From Microbulbifer sp. ALW1 (GTDB taxonomy: Bacteria > Pseudomonadota > Gammaproteobacteria > Pseudomonadales > Cellvibrionaceae), in the NCBI RefSeq assembly GCF_009903625.1, contig NZ_CP047569.1, positions 2,582,501-2,646,500 on the forward strand: a stretch of DNA of 64,000 nucleotides, given 5' to 3'. Position numbers and translations under genes: made by a program. The notes below the pieces were generated by a model. That model worked only from the letters and a program-made list of their open reading frames with translations, had not been told where the DNA came from and searched no databases. Positions 1 to 10,321 of the stretch are shown here, one piece after another; within the stretch, counting starts at the first letter, position 1; each line of letters starts with the position of its first letter.

Positions 1-668
1 AGCACCACCACGCATGGACTGTCTGCATCGCTGGCACTTTGCAGGGTCTCCAGGAGCAGGTTGGGGTAGTGCTCCACCGGCGCTACGTTTTGCGTCAGAA
101 ACAGTTCAGGAAACAGGCGCATCATCATCTTGCGATTTTCCAGCATATAGGAGACACCGGAGGGTGTGCGCAAGTTGTCTTCCAGTACAAAATATTCGCC
201 ACTGTTGTCACGAATCAGGTCGACGCCGGTAATCGGTATGTAGTTGTGTCCGGGCAGGTCGACACCGAGCATTGCCGTCTGAAATTGTTGATTGGTCAGG
301 ACCTGTTCAGTGGGGATGATGCCTGCGCGGAGGATTTCCTGGTCGTGATAGATGTCGTGCAGGAACCGGTTCAGGGCGGTAACCCGCTGGCGTACGCCGA
401 GCTCGAGCTGGTTCCATTCTGAGGCGGGAATAATGCGGGGGATGAGGTCAAAGGGAATCAGGCGCTCAGTACCTTCTTCTTCCCCGTAAACATTGAAGGT
501 AATTCCGAACCGACGGAACAGGGTGTCGGCCTCTCGCCGCTTCTGTTCCAGGGAGGCGTCCGGCGTATTCTCAAGCCATTGAAAGTAGGCTTGATAATGC
601 GGGTGAACCCCTTCGCTACTCAGCATCTCATCGTAAAGGTGGGGTGCGGGTTGTTCGATTGCTGTCAT
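1..668 (-). CDS. Circularly permuted ATP-grasp protein (COG2308 type), 3' end outside window
   Basis: The minus-strand frame opens with ATG at 668 (start MTAIEQPAPHLYDEM) and is still open at base 1, so about 222 N-terminal residues are visible. They resemble the DUF404/DUF407 circularly permuted ATP-grasp family: an N-terminal helical part, then a stretch with YIPITGVDLIRDNSG and EDNLRTPSGVSYMLENR, which matches the family's glycine/ATP-site signature. Relatives are often encoded beside an alpha-E domain protein and a transglutaminase-like protein and are thought to act as peptide or amide ligases. The substrate is unknown. The partner genes would lie to the left of the window. ATG 668 was preferred because a second ATG at 673 is in another frame. 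Confidence 0.75.
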   Translation of the reverse strand, partial: MTAIEQPAPHLYDEMLSSEGVHPHYQAYFQWLENTPDASLEQKRREADTLFRRFGITFNVYGEEEGTERLIPFDLIPRIIPASEWNQLELGVRQRVTALNRFLHDIYHDQEILRAGIIPTEQVLTNQQFQTAMLGVDLPGHNYIPITGVDLIRDNSGEYFVLEDNLRTPSGVSYMLENRKMMMRLFPELFLTQNVAPVEHYPNLLLETLQSASDADSPCVVV

Positions 669-901
669 CCATGTGTTCCCGTTTTATTTTTATAGGCGTG
701 CACCTGTTGAGTTAGCAAGCACCGTGCCAGTGCCTGTGTGCCAGAGCGGGGCGCGCCCCTGCACAACGCTGGGGTGGGCGTTGTAACTGGCGACGTTTAT
801 TTTGGTTGCTGCGGGGAGGGGAGCGAAAATGGGGCGGTCGTGCGTGGAGTTGCGACGGCTCGCCCCAATGAGGGGATGAGTCAGGCGAAAGAGTGTATCG
901 C

Positions 902-1888
902 CTAACGGGATTGGGTGCCGGGTGTCGGCAGTGGATCTGCAGGGGCCGCCGGTGCCTTTTTGCTGCCGGTAACTTTTTTCATTAGCAGCAGGCTGCCGAT
1001 GATGATGGCCATTCCCGCAAGGTGGTAGGCGGAGAAGGGTTCGCCAAGCACCATTGCCCCGGCAATCAGGGTGATCACGGGCCCGGATGTACCAATGGCA
1101 CCGGTGTTCGCCGAGCCAATCTGTTGAATGGCTGCGCTCATCATCAGCGATGGCAGCACTGTGCACAGGAAGGCCACTGTCAGTGCATACCCGTACACCG
1201 GCCATGGCTGGTGAATTCGGCTCCAGTCCGCCTGTGCCACGAAGTGCAGTCCGATGGCTGCACTCGCCGCCATCATGGCCAGGGCGGTAAATTGGCGGCT
1301 GCCGAGCTGTCGGATCACACCCTCGCTGAATGCCACATAGATGGAAAAACTGAGGGCGCTGCCGAACGTAAGAATGGCCCCCCAGCTGATGGGGTCCAGC
1401 GTCACCCAGCCTGGCGGCAGGGCGCCCGTGCTGAAATCCTGATCCTGCCAGTAAATCAGCAGGATTCCTGCGTAAGCAATAAAAATGCACAGCAACTGTC
1501 CGCCGGATATCGGCTTGCGCAGGAAGCACCAGCCCAGAAGCAGCACCAGCGTTGGGTAGAGATAGATAATCAGGCGCTCAAAGTTGGCGCTGATATAGCG
1601 CAGTCCGTGCAGGTCGAGCAGGCTTGCCAGGTAGTAGCTGCAAAGTCCCAGCGCGATCGAAATTATCAGGTTGCGACGGCTGACCGGGCGCCAGGCCTTT
1701 TGCTGTTTCAGTAGCAGCAGGATGGCCAGGTAAAACGGCAGTGCCATTGCCATGCGCAGCAGGATAAAAGTTTCCACGTCGACGCCGTGACGATAGGCCA
1801 GCTTGACGAAAATGGCTTTGATGGAGAAAAGGGCGGCGGCGCCCAGGGCCAGTAGAAATCCACTGCTGCTATTGAGGGTAATACTCAT
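902..1888 (-). CDS. EamA/DMT-family membrane transporter
   Basis: This 328-residue protein is strongly hydrophobic. About ten membrane segments can be picked out, in two EamA-like halves: GFLLALGAAALFSIKAIFVK near the start, and LCTVLPSLMMSAAIQQIGSA followed by a last pair of helices near the end. The family (drug/metabolite transporters) sits in the inner membrane and exports small metabolites; the substrate cannot be read from sequence. The frame extends upstream to 2026, but ATG 1888 is preceded by AAGGA at good spacing and begins the first membrane helix, so the longer N-terminus is probably untranslated. The C-terminus is a short charged tail. The gene shares the minus strand with the ATP-grasp gene, 233 bases away. 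Confidence 0.85.
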   Translation of the reverse strand: MSITLNSSSGFLLALGAAALFSIKAIFVKLAYRHGVDVETFILLRMAMALPFYLAILLLLKQQKAWRPVSRRNLIISIALGLCSYYLASLLDLHGLRYISANFERLIIYLYPTLVLLLGWCFLRKPISGGQLLCIFIAYAGILLIYWQDQDFSTGALPPGWVTLDPISWGAILTFGSALSFSIYVAFSEGVIRQLGSRQFTALAMMAASAAIGLHFVAQADWSRIHQPWPVYGYALTVAFLCTVLPSLMMSAAIQQIGSANTGAIGTSGPVITLIAGAMVLGEPFSAYHLAGMAIIIGSLLLMKKVTGSKKAPAAPADPLPTPGTQSR

Positions 1889-2099
1889 AAAATCCTTCTG
1901 ATACCGCGGGGTGAGGCTGGATCGACTTGCTGGTGGCCTCGGAGCTGCGTCCTGCAGTCGGGCCAAGATACCCCAAGTGCTTGATTGGCGGAAATATTTT
2001 TCTGGTTTGAGCAGTTGAAAAGCCAAAAAGCCGGTGCTAAAGTTCGCCTCCTTCGCAGCGGGGCCTGTCTCTTGGATTAACCCCAGTCTGCAACTCTAT

Positions 2100-2176
<77 letters not shown>

Positions 2177-2298
2177 ATTTCTTGCGAGCTTTTTCTTCTA
2201 TCCTGATCTGGCTCGCTCCGGGCTCAAGCCCAAGCTTCACACTCTGTGAATCACGCGGTCTTTCGTAGGGATCGCCACTGAAACAAAAAGGAAGAACA

Positions 2299-4233
2299 AT
2301 GCCTGTTGTTACCCTCCCTGACGGTTCCCGTCGCGAATTCTCCAATCCGGTTTCCGTATTCGATGTTGCCAACGATATTGGCGCGGGTCTGGCCAAAGCC
2401 GCTTTGGCTGGTGTGGTCGACGGTAAGGAAGTGGATACCAGTTTTGTAATCGATCACGACGCCGAGCTGGCGATTGTGACCGATCGCCAGCCGGAAGGGC
2501 TGGAAGTTATCCGTCACTCCACCGCGCACCTGCTGGCCCAAGCGGTCAAGCAGTTGTATCCGGGTGCCCAGGTCACCATTGGCCCGGTCATCGATGACGG
2601 CTTCTACTACGATTTCGCCTACGAGCGACAGTTCACGCCGGAAGATCTCGAAAAGATCGAAAAGCGCATGGAAGAACTGGCCAAGGAAGATATTCCGGTC
2701 AGTCGCCGCCTGTTGCCGCGCGACGACGCGGTCAAATACTTCCGTGAGCTGGGTGAAGAGTACAAGGCGGAAATCATCGCCAGTATTCCCACTAACGAAG
2801 ATATTTCCCTGTATCGCCAGGGCGACTTTGAAGACCTGTGCCGTGGCCCCCATGTGCCGTCTACCGGCAAGCTGAAGGCCTTCAAGCTGACCAAGGTGGC
2901 CGGCGCCTACTGGCGTGGCGATGCCAAAAACGAAATGCTGACCCGTGTTTACGGTACTGCCTGGGCCAACAAGAAGGAGCTCAAGGCGTATCTGCACCGT
3001 ATCGCGGAAGCGGAAAAGCGGGATCACCGCAAGCTGGCGAAGAAGTTCGACCTGTTCCATATTCAGGAAGAAGCGCCGGGCATGGTGTTCTGGCACCCGA
3101 ATGGCTGGACCGTGTACAGCACTGTTGAGCAGTACATGCGCGAGCGTCAGCGCGAGCGTGGCTACAAAGAGATCAAGACCCCGCAGCTGGTGGACTTCTC
3201 TCTGTGGCAGAAATCCGGTCACGCCGACAAGTTCGGCGACGACATGTTTACCCTGACCAGTGAAGAGCGCCAGTTCGCCATCAAGCCCATGAACTGCCCC
3301 TGCCACGTGCAGGTGTTCAACCAGGGGCTGCGCAGCTACCGCGATCTGCCCCTGCGTCTGGCGGAGTTCGGCTCCTGTCACCGCAGTGAGCCGTCCGGCT
3401 CTCTGCACGGCCTGATGCGTGTGCGCGGCTTTGTGCAGGACGATGGCCACATCTTTTGTACCGAAGACCAGATTCAGTCCGAAGTGTCCGAATTCATGGA
3501 TCTGCTGCACGCGGTCTATAAAGATTTCGGCTTCGAGGAAGTGATCTATCGTCTATCTACCCGCCCTGAACAGCGTGTGGGTTCCGACGAAAGCTGGGAC
3601 AAGGCCGAGAAGGCGCTGGCAGACGCGCTGAACGCGGCGGAACTGCCGTGGGAAGAGCTGCCGGGCGAGGGCGCTTTCTACGGGCCCAAGATCGAGTTCT
3701 CCCTGAAGGATTGCCTCGGCCGTGTATGGCAGTGTGGCACCATTCAGGTGGATTTCTCCATGCCGGGCCGCCTGGATGCCCAGTATGTAGCGGAAGATGG
3801 CTCGCGCCAGACCCCGGTAATGCTGCACCGTGCGACTCTCGGGTCCTTCGAGCGCTTCATCGGTATCCTGATCGAGAACTACGAAGGGGCCTTCCCGGCA
3901 TGGCTGGCTCCCCAGCAGGTTGCAGTGCTGAATATCACTGACCGCCAGTCCGAATACTGTCGTGACCTGGAGGGCAAGTTGGGTGCCGAAGGCTTCCGTG
4001 CAGCGGCCGACTTGAGAAACGAGAAGATCGGCTTTAAAATCCGCGAGCACACGCTACAGCGTGTCCCTTATCTGCTGGTAATCGGCGATAAGGAAGTGGA
4101 AAGCCAGACGGTCGCCGTGCGAACACGCAGCGGTGAGGATCTCGGAACCATGACTTATGAGTCATTCCTTGAGCTCCTCCGCCAGGATGTGGATCGCCGC
4201 GGCCGTTCGTCTATTGCGGGCGCAGCTGAATAA
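2299..4233 (+). CDS. thrS: Threonyl-tRNA synthetase
   Basis: This cytoplasmic class II synthetase charges tRNA-Thr and edits mis-attached serine. Its 644 residues match the usual full length. The order is an N-terminal TGS domain (residues 1-62); an editing domain with the HSTAH motif near residue 73 and CRGPH near 180; the catalytic core with MNCPCH near 335 (zinc cysteine) and motif 2 around [13 protein letters not shown]; and the C-terminal anticodon-binding domain from about residue 540. The start MPVVTLPDG is typical, and AAGGAAG lies 7 bases upstream of the ATG. It is the first gene of the cluster with infC, rpmI and rplT. In E. coli thrS represses its own translation through a tRNA-like leader; the 122 bases between the tRNA and this gene were not modelled. 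Confidence 0.98.
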   Translation: MPVVTLPDGSRREFSNPVSVFDVANDIGAGLAKAALAGVVDGKEVDTSFVIDHDAELAIVTDRQPEGLEVIRHSTAHLLAQAVKQLYPGAQVTIGPVIDDGFYYDFAYERQFTPEDLEKIEKRMEELAKEDIPVSRRLLPRDDAVKYFRELGEEYKAEIIASIPTNEDISLYRQGDFEDLCRGPHVPSTGKLKAFKLTKVAGAYWRGDAKNEMLTRVYGTAWANKKELKAYLHRIAEAEKRDHRKLAKKFDLFHIQEEAPGMVFWHPNGWTVYSTVEQYMRERQRERGYKEIKTPQLVDFSLWQKSGHADKFGDDMFTLTSEERQFAIKPMNCPCHVQVFNQGLRSYRDLPLRLAEFGSCHRSEPSGSLHGLMRVRGFVQDDGHIFCTEDQIQSEVSEFMDLLHAVYKDFGFEEVIYRLSTRPEQRVGSDESWDKAEKALADALNAAELPWEELPGEGAFYGPKIEFSLKDCLGRVWQCGTIQVDFSMPGRLDAQYVAEDGSRQTPVMLHRATLGSFERFIGILIENYEGAFPAWLAPQQVAVLNITDRQSEYCRDLEGKLGAEGFRAAADLRNEKIGFKIREHTLQRVPYLLVIGDKEVESQTVAVRTRSGEDLGTMTYESFLELLRQDVDRRGRSSIAGAAE

Positions 4234-4273
4234 GCGCCCCAATAGCTTTTATTAGTAACCGGAGACGAGTGTT

Positions 4274-4813
4274 ATTAAACGAGATATGAAAGGAAAGTCC
4301 AAGAAGGCCCGTATCAACGATCAGATCGAAGCGTCTGAGCTGCGACTGATTGGTGCGGATGGTGAGCAGGTAGGTATTGTTACTCTGGAAGATGCGCTGG
4401 AAGCGGCACAAAAGGCCAGCCTGGATCTCGTTGAAATTGCCTCGGACTCCGATCCCATTGTCTGTAAGATCATGGACTATGGTAAGCACATTTTTGAGGC
4501 CAAGAAGGCCAAAAATGCGGCTAAAAAGAAACAAAAGCAGCAGCAGATCAAGGAAATGAAGTTCCGTCCCGGTACCGATATCGGCGACTACCAGATCAAA
4601 CTGCGCAACCTGACCCGCTTCCTGGAAGCCGGGGATAAGGCAAAAGTATCCCTGCGCTTCCGCGGCCGCGAAATGGCCCACCAGGAGCTGGGAATGGAAA
4701 TGATGCAGCGCATCGAGAAAGATCTCGAGGAGCTGGGTGTTGTGGAGCAGCGGCCGAAAATGGAAGGCCGTCAGATGATCATGGTCATTGCTCCCAGCAA
4801 AAAGAAAAAGTAA
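4274..4813 (+). CDS. infC: Translation initiation factor IF-3 (AUU start)
   Basis: IF-3 binds the 30S subunit, keeps it apart from 50S and proofreads the start codon. The 179-residue product has the N-domain with [11 protein letters not shown], the lysine-rich linker ([15 protein letters not shown]), and the C-domain with [14 protein letters not shown] and [12 protein letters not shown]. The first in-frame ATG (4286) is 21 bases from the only good Shine-Dalgarno, GGAG at 4261-4264. The codon ATT at 4274 sits 9 bases after it. A rare AUU start lets IF-3 repress its own synthesis in E. coli, so ATT is the chosen start. The gene follows thrS by 40 bases and is probably co-transcribed. Confidence 0.93.
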   Translation: MKRDMKGKSKKARINDQIEASELRLIGADGEQVGIVTLEDALEAAQKASLDLVEIASDSDPIVCKIMDYGKHIFEAKKAKNAAKKKQKQQQIKEMKFRPGTDIGDYQIKLRNLTRFLEAGDKAKVSLRFRGREMAHQELGMEMMQRIEKDLEELGVVEQRPKMEGRQMIMVIAPSKKKK

Positions 4814-4954
4814 GGCGTAGGGTTAACCCTGCACCTTCTTTTCGGGATGTGGTCGGGCGACGGCTGCCTTCTCACTCCCGCATAGTCACAGGCCCCGGCC
4901 TGCGGCCAATTAACTAAGCCCATTCGTGGGTCATTATTTACTTTGGAGTACAAA

Positions 4955-5149
4955 ATGCCGAAAGCAAAAGTACACAGTGGCGCTGCCAAGCGCTTCAAGA
5001 AGACGGCTTCGGGCTACAAGCACAAGCACGCGAACAAGAGCCACATCCTCACCAAGATGACCACCAAGCGTAAGCGTCAGCTGCGCGGCACTCAGCTTAT
5101 GAATAAGTCTGATGCCGGTTTGGTCGATCGTATGCTGCGCGCCAAGTAA
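4955..5149 (+). CDS. rpmI: 50S ribosomal protein bL35
   Basis: The product is a 64-residue, strongly basic protein with the usual [17 protein letters not shown] start and a [12 protein letters not shown] core, typical of bL35 in the large subunit. ATG 4955 has GGAG 6 bases upstream. A longer TTG start at 4943 would overlap that site and is rejected. The 141-base gap after infC could hold a leader for L20 autoregulation, as in E. coli; no pseudoknot was modelled. Confidence 0.97.
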   Translation: MPKAKVHSGAAKRFKKTASGYKHKHANKSHILTKMTTKRKRQLRGTQLMNKSDAGLVDRMLRAK

Positions 5150-5185
5150 TTGGCTGCACACGTAAAGTTTTAAGAGGATATTGAT

Positions 5186-5545
5186 ATGGCCCGTGTAAAA
5201 CGTGGTGTAGTGGCGCGTCGCAGTCACAAGAAAATTCTGAAGCAGGCTAAAGGTTACTACGGTGCGCGTTCGCGCGTATTCCGCGTAGCCAAGCAGGCAG
5301 TCATCAAAGCTGGTCAGTACGCTTACCGCGACCGTCGCGTTAAGAAGCGTAACTTCCGCGCTCTGTGGATCACGCGTATCAACGCGCAGTCCCGCGCTGA
5401 AGGCCTGAGCTACAGCCGACTGATTGCTGGCCTGAAGAAGGCAGATATCGCTCTGGATCGCCGTGTTCTGGCTGATCTGGCGGTATACGATAAAGCCGCT
5501 TTTGCTGCCGTAGTTGAAAAAGCCAAGGCAGCCCTGGCAGCTTAA
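5186..5545 (+). CDS. rplT: 50S ribosomal protein bL20
   Basis: At 119 residues this is the standard length for bL20, an early 23S rRNA-binding protein needed for large-subunit assembly and, in E. coli, the translational repressor of rpmI-rplT. The start [19 protein letters not shown], the [11 protein letters not shown] motif and the C-terminal globular part ([14 protein letters not shown]) are all present. A GAGGATA ribosome binding site precedes the ATG. A strong terminator follows. Confidence 0.98.
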   Translation: MARVKRGVVARRSHKKILKQAKGYYGARSRVFRVAKQAVIKAGQYAYRDRRVKKRNFRALWITRINAQSRAEGLSYSRLIAGLKKADIALDRRVLADLAVYDKAAFAAVVEKAKAALAA

Positions 5546-5592
5546 TCAGCGCCTGCAGTACAAGTCGACCCGTAAGGGTTGGCTTATGCATT

Positions 5593-5632
5593 AAAAATAG
5601 GGAAGGGCTGTTTGGCTCTTCCCTATTTTTTT
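5593..5632 (+). terminator. Intrinsic terminator after rplT (possible pheST attenuator)
   Basis: A perfect 13-bp stem (AAAAATAGGGAAG at 5593-5605 with CTTCCCTATTTTT at 5618-5630) ends in a T run. It can stop thrS-rplT transcription, and because pheS follows it could also act as an attenuator. No convincing phenylalanine-rich leader peptide lies before it. Confidence 0.85.
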
Positions 5633-5712
5633 ATCTGCTTTGCAAGAATTCTGAATACATCCGTCGGCTACGATTTCTCAGCTTCCGTCGGGTGCGTAAA
5701 AAAAATTATTAG

Positions 5713-6759
<1,047 letters not shown>

Positions 6760-6837
6760 TCGGGCCCTCTCGGTAGGGGAGCCTGCACGCGAGCGAACAG
6801 AAATACGCAAATCAGAATTCAGCATTAGAGAACGAAT

Positions 6838-9222
6838 ATGAAATTCAGCAACGCATGGTTGCGGGAGTGGGTAAACCCGGACCTGACAGCACAGCAGCTG
6901 GCCGATCAGATCACCATGGCCGGCCTGGAAGTGGATTCCGTCGAGCCGGTGGCTGGCGAATTTTCCGGTGTGGTCGTGGGTGAGATCGTCGCCTGTGAAC
7001 AGCATCCGGACGCGGACAAACTGCGTGTGTGCCAGGTGAAAGGTCACCCGGAAGGCGACATGCAGGTCGTCTGCGGCGCACCCAACGCCCGCGTCGGTAT
7101 CAAAATTCCATTCGCCTTGGTGGGAGCCAAGCTGCCGGGCGATTTCAAAATCAAGAAAGCCAAGCTACGCGGCGTCGAGAGCTTCGGCATGCTGTGTGCC
7201 CAGACCGAGCTGGAGCTGGGCGACGACAGCGACGGCATCTGGGAGCTACCCGCAGACGCGCCGACCGGCACCGACCTGCGTGAATTCCTGAACCTGAACG
7301 ACAGCATCATCGAGGTCGACCTGACCCCGAACCGTTCCGATTGCCTGGGCGTGGCGGGTATTGCTCGCGAAGTGGGTGTGCTGAACCGCTGTGCGGTACA
7401 GGCGCCGGCCATCGAACCGGTTGCGCCGGTCATCGACGACAGCCTGCAGGTTTCTCTGCTGGCCGAGGAAGCCTGTCCGCGCTACGTGGGCCGTGTGATC
7501 CGCAATATCGATATCACTACCACAACTCCGCTGTGGATGCAGGAGCGCCTGCGCCGCAGTGGTGTGCGCACCATCGATCCGGTTGTCGATGTCACCAACT
7601 ATGTTCTGCTGGAGCTGGGCCAGCCCATGCACGCCTTCGACCTCGCCAAACTGAGCGGCGGTATCAAGGTGCGCATGGCGGAGCAGGGCGAGAAGCTGAC
7701 ACTGCTGGACGAGCAGGAAGTCGAACTGAAATCCGATACCCTGGTCATCGCCGACGAAAAGTCAGCACTGGCCATTGCCGGTGTCATGGGCGGCCTGGAC
7801 TCGTCCGTTACCGAAAACACCAAAGACATTTTCCTGGAAAGTGCCTTCTTCAGCCCGCTGGCGATCGCCGGTAAAGCGCGCTCCTACGGTCTGCACACAG
7901 ATTCCTCCCACCGCTTCGAGCGCGGCGTGGACTACCGTCTGCAGGAAAAAGCCATCGAGCGTGCCACCCAGCTGCTGCTGGACATCGTCGGCGGTGAGCC
8001 GGGCCCGGTACACCTGCGTGAAGTGACCGAAGCCATGCCGGCGGAGCGCCGCATCACCCTGCGTCGCAACCGCGTGAAAACCGGTCTCGGCATTGATATG
8101 GCCGACAACGAAATCGTTGAAATCATCACCCGACTCGGCCTGGAAAAGCTCAGCGAAACCGACGAGGGCTGGACCTTCCTGGTGCCCAGCTTCCGTTTCG
8201 ATATCGCTATCGAATCCGATCTGCTGGAAGAGCTGGCGCGCGTTTACGGCTACAACCGTATCCCCAGTATCAGCTTCAATGCCGCGCTGGATATTGTGCC
8301 GCGTGCCGAAGCCGAAGTGGCCCAGAACCGCCTGGAGCAGACCCTGCTGTCCCGCGGCTACCAGGAAGCCATCACCTTCAGCTTTATCGATCGCGATACC
8401 TCCGCCAAGTTCAGCCCGGATGTCGAGCCCGTGGCTCTGCAGAACCCCATCAGCGCAGAACTTTCCGTAATGCGCACTACTTTGATGGCGGGCCTGGTAA
8501 AAACCCTGCAGTACAACCTGAACCGCCAGCAGGACCGCCTGCGCCTGTTCGAAACCGGCCTGCGCTTTGTGCCGGGTAAAGAAGGTGAGGAGCTGAAACA
8601 GGAGCGCATGATTGCCGGCCTGATTTACGGCACCCGCCAGCCGGAAGGCTGGACTGGTAGCAAGGACCTGGTGGACTTTTACGATATCAAGGCCGATGTA
8701 GAAGCGCTGCTGGAGCACTATGACGCGCAGGGCGAGTTCACCTTTGCCCCGGCAAAACATCCGGCGTTGCACCCGGGACAGTGCGCGGCAGTGCTGCGCA
8801 AGGGCACCCAGGTGGGTGTAATCGGCGCCCTGCACCCGGAACTGCAGAAAACCTTCGACCTGCCGAAGTCTGCCTTCCTGTTCGAGCTCAGCCTGGATGG
8901 TCTGGGGCAGGCGGTTATTCCTGCCTTCGCACCGCTGTCCAAGTTCCCGGAAGTGCGCCGCGACCTTGCGATTCTCGCCGATGTGGAAACCCCGGTAGGG
9001 GAGCTCGCGGAAACCGCGGTTGAAGCGGCCGGCGAATATTTGACGGACTTCAACATTTTTGACGTCTATCAGGGCAAAGGCATTGATTTTAATAGAAAAA
9101 GTGTCGCGATGGGCTTGACCTTTCAGCATCCCTCGCGCACCCTTAACGACGAAGAAATCAATGCCTCAGTCGAAGCGGTGGTTTCTCAATTAGAACAAAA
9201 ATACAACGCCAGCCTGCGCTAA
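6838..9222 (+). CDS. pheT: Phenylalanyl-tRNA synthetase beta subunit
   Basis: The 794-residue product is the normal length. Features in order: an N-terminal EMAP/OB-like tRNA-binding domain (residues 40-150, including CEQHPDADKLRVC and CGAPNAR), a B3/B4 editing domain around 210-370 that hydrolyses Tyr-tRNA-Phe, the B5 domain near 400-475, the inactive class II core fold near 480-680, and the C-terminal ferredoxin-like anticodon-binding domain (FPEVRRDLAILAD, then GKSVAMGLTFQHPSRTLND-like residues at the end). It forms the heterotetramer with PheS. Confidence 0.97.
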   Translation: MKFSNAWLREWVNPDLTAQQLADQITMAGLEVDSVEPVAGEFSGVVVGEIVACEQHPDADKLRVCQVKGHPEGDMQVVCGAPNARVGIKIPFALVGAKLPGDFKIKKAKLRGVESFGMLCAQTELELGDDSDGIWELPADAPTGTDLREFLNLNDSIIEVDLTPNRSDCLGVAGIAREVGVLNRCAVQAPAIEPVAPVIDDSLQVSLLAEEACPRYVGRVIRNIDITTTTPLWMQERLRRSGVRTIDPVVDVTNYVLLELGQPMHAFDLAKLSGGIKVRMAEQGEKLTLLDEQEVELKSDTLVIADEKSALAIAGVMGGLDSSVTENTKDIFLESAFFSPLAIAGKARSYGLHTDSSHRFERGVDYRLQEKAIERATQLLLDIVGGEPGPVHLREVTEAMPAERRITLRRNRVKTGLGIDMADNEIVEIITRLGLEKLSETDEGWTFLVPSFRFDIAIESDLLEELARVYGYNRIPSISFNAALDIVPRAEAEVAQNRLEQTLLSRGYQEAITFSFIDRDTSAKFSPDVEPVALQNPISAELSVMRTTLMAGLVKTLQYNLNRQQDRLRLFETGLRFVPGKEGEELKQERMIAGLIYGTRQPEGWTGSKDLVDFYDIKADVEALLEHYDAQGEFTFAPAKHPALHPGQCAAVLRKGTQVGVIGALHPELQKTFDLPKSAFLFELSLDGLGQAVIPAFAPLSKFPEVRRDLAILADVETPVGELAETAVEAAGEYLTDFNIFDVYQGKGIDFNRKSVAMGLTFQHPSRTLNDEEINASVEAVVSQLEQKYNASLR

Positions 9223-9355
9223 ACCGGTCTATGCTCCGGGGTACGCCAAGCTGACGAGCGTATCCCGAGAGCGTCTGCCTCCGGGTTACAAGCCGCCGCG
9301 GTACCAGGCTTAAAAACCGGGAGTCGACGCCTCTGAATCTATTGGGTAGAAACCA

Positions 9356-9661
9356 ATGACAGAGGCTCTGACCAAGGCCGGGCTCGCCGAAAAGTTGTAC
9401 GAAGAGCTCGGTTTTAATAAGCGCGAAGCCAAGGAGATCGTCGAATTCTTTTTCGAGGAAATCCGCAACGCCCTGGAAAATAATGAGCAGGTCAAACTTT
9501 CGGGTTTTGGCAATTTTGACCTGCGTGATAAAAGCCAGCGTCCGGGAAGGAATCCCAAAACTGGCGAAGAAATCCCGATTTCGGCAAGAAGGGTGGTTAC
9601 CTTCAAGCCTGGGCAAAAACTCAAGGCACGAGTAGAAGAAGATGCTGGAAGCGAGTCATAA
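9356..9661 (+). CDS. ihfA: Integration host factor alpha subunit
   Basis: The 101-residue product belongs to the HU/IHF family: [17 protein letters not shown] start, a dimerising helical part, then the DNA-bending arm with [20 protein letters not shown], which carries the proline that intercalates into the minor groove. IHF bends DNA for recombination, replication and transcription, and many phage integrases use it. Its place after pheT is conserved in gammaproteobacteria. Its last 20 bases overlap the next gene. Confidence 0.97.
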   Translation: MTEALTKAGLAEKLYEELGFNKREAKEIVEFFFEEIRNALENNEQVKLSGFGNFDLRDKSQRPGRNPKTGEEIPISARRVVTFKPGQKLKARVEEDAGSES

Positions 9662-10001
9662 CAGCGAACTCCCTGTCATTCCGGGAAAACGCTATTTCAC
9701 CATCGGTGAGGTCAGCGAGCTGTGTGCAGTCAAACCTCATGTACTGCGCTACTGGGAACAGGAATTCCCGCAGCTCAGCCCGGTAAAACGCCGTGGCAAC
9801 CGCCGATACTATCAACACCAGGATGTCATCCTCATCCGTCAGATCCGCGCACTTCTCTACGAAGAAGGCTACACCATCGGCGGCGCCCGCCTGCAGATGG
9901 AAAGCGGCAGTTCCGACAAAGTGCAGGTGGTCCACATGCAGCAGGTGATCCCACAGATGATCGCCGAGCTCGAAGGTGTACTGGAATTGCTCGAGGTTTA
10001 G
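9642..10001 (+). CDS. MerR-family transcriptional regulator
   Basis: The 119-residue protein has an N-terminal MerR winged helix-turn-helix: [20 protein letters not shown], then [13 protein letters not shown] (residues 20-75). A helical dimerisation segment follows and no cysteine-rich metal site is visible. It is the MerR-like gene that usually follows ihfA in gammaproteobacteria; its effector is unknown. The ATG overlaps the end of ihfA by 20 bases, which suggests translational coupling. Confidence 0.9.
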   Translation: MLEASHNSELPVIPGKRYFTIGEVSELCAVKPHVLRYWEQEFPQLSPVKRRGNRRYYQHQDVILIRQIRALLYEEGYTIGGARLQMESGSSDKVQVVHMQQVIPQMIAELEGVLELLEV

Positions 10002-10025
10002 GCAATCGCCTAGACCGCGAGAAAA

Positions 10026-10076
10026 AGGCGCAAATCAGGCTTGCAATCCAAACGGACTTAGGTATGATTTGCGCCT
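10026..10076 (+). promoter_or_regulatory. tRNA-Pro promoter enclosed by a 12-bp perfect inverted repeat
   Basis: A sigma-70-like promoter (TTGCAA at 10041, 16-base spacer, TATGAT at 10063) lies about 80 bases before the tRNA. The arms AGGCGCAAATCA (10026-10037) and TGATTTGCGCCT (10065-10076) are exact complements and flank it. The repeat could be an operator or a hairpin ending the merR-like transcript, but it has no T run. Confidence 0.6.
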
Positions 10077-10145
10077 CATCGCCAAGCGATGCCCCTTATA
10101 AATCAAGCACTTAGGTGATTTTTGCACCGCTTGATCTGCTCTTAT

Positions 10146-10222
10146 CGGAGTGTAGCGCAGCCTGGTAGCGCACCACACTGGGGGTGTGGTGGTCGTCGGT
10201 TCAAATCCGGCCACTCCGACCA
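10146..10222 (+). tRNA. tRNA-Pro (anticodon GGG), prophage integration site
   Basis: The 77-nt cloverleaf has acceptor CGGAGTG/CACTCCG, anticodon stem CCACA/TGTGG with loop CTGGGGG (anticodon GGG), a TTCAAAT T loop and encoded CCA. The gene stays intact because the phage attachment site supplies an identical 3' half. Confidence 0.95.
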
Positions 10223-10224
10223 TT
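10178..10224 (+). repeat. attL core (47 bp)
   Basis: The sequence from CTGGGGGTGTGG through CACTCCGACCATT covers the anticodon loop to two bases past the tRNA CCA. It is identical, base for base, to 46858-46904. Confidence 0.95.
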
Positions 10225-10321
10225 CAAAGCTTTACGCCATGCGGGTTTCAGCTAGATTCCCGCGTTGAGCGTACAAAAACCAATTCCCAAGCGTACAAAA
10301 ACCCCGTACAAAAACTCTCGA

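Noticed and set aside
690..1529. Long minus-strand frame overlapping the transporter gene
   Set aside because: It is in another frame of the same strand, Arg/Pro/His-rich without domain pattern, while the transporter frame has clear membrane helices.
2251..3510. 419-codon minus-strand frame opposite thrS
   Set aside because: It is the antisense shadow of a fully conserved gene; the composition is typical of antisense frames in GC-rich DNA.
5579..5660. Aromatic-rich frame near the terminator as a pheM-like leader peptide
   Set aside because: The Phe codons fall in the terminator's own T run, not upstream of it, and the only start is a TTG without a binding site.
10035..10223. Minus-strand frame starting MVGVAGFEPTTTTPP
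   Set aside because: It is the antisense of tRNA-Pro; this peptide is a well-known annotation artefact.
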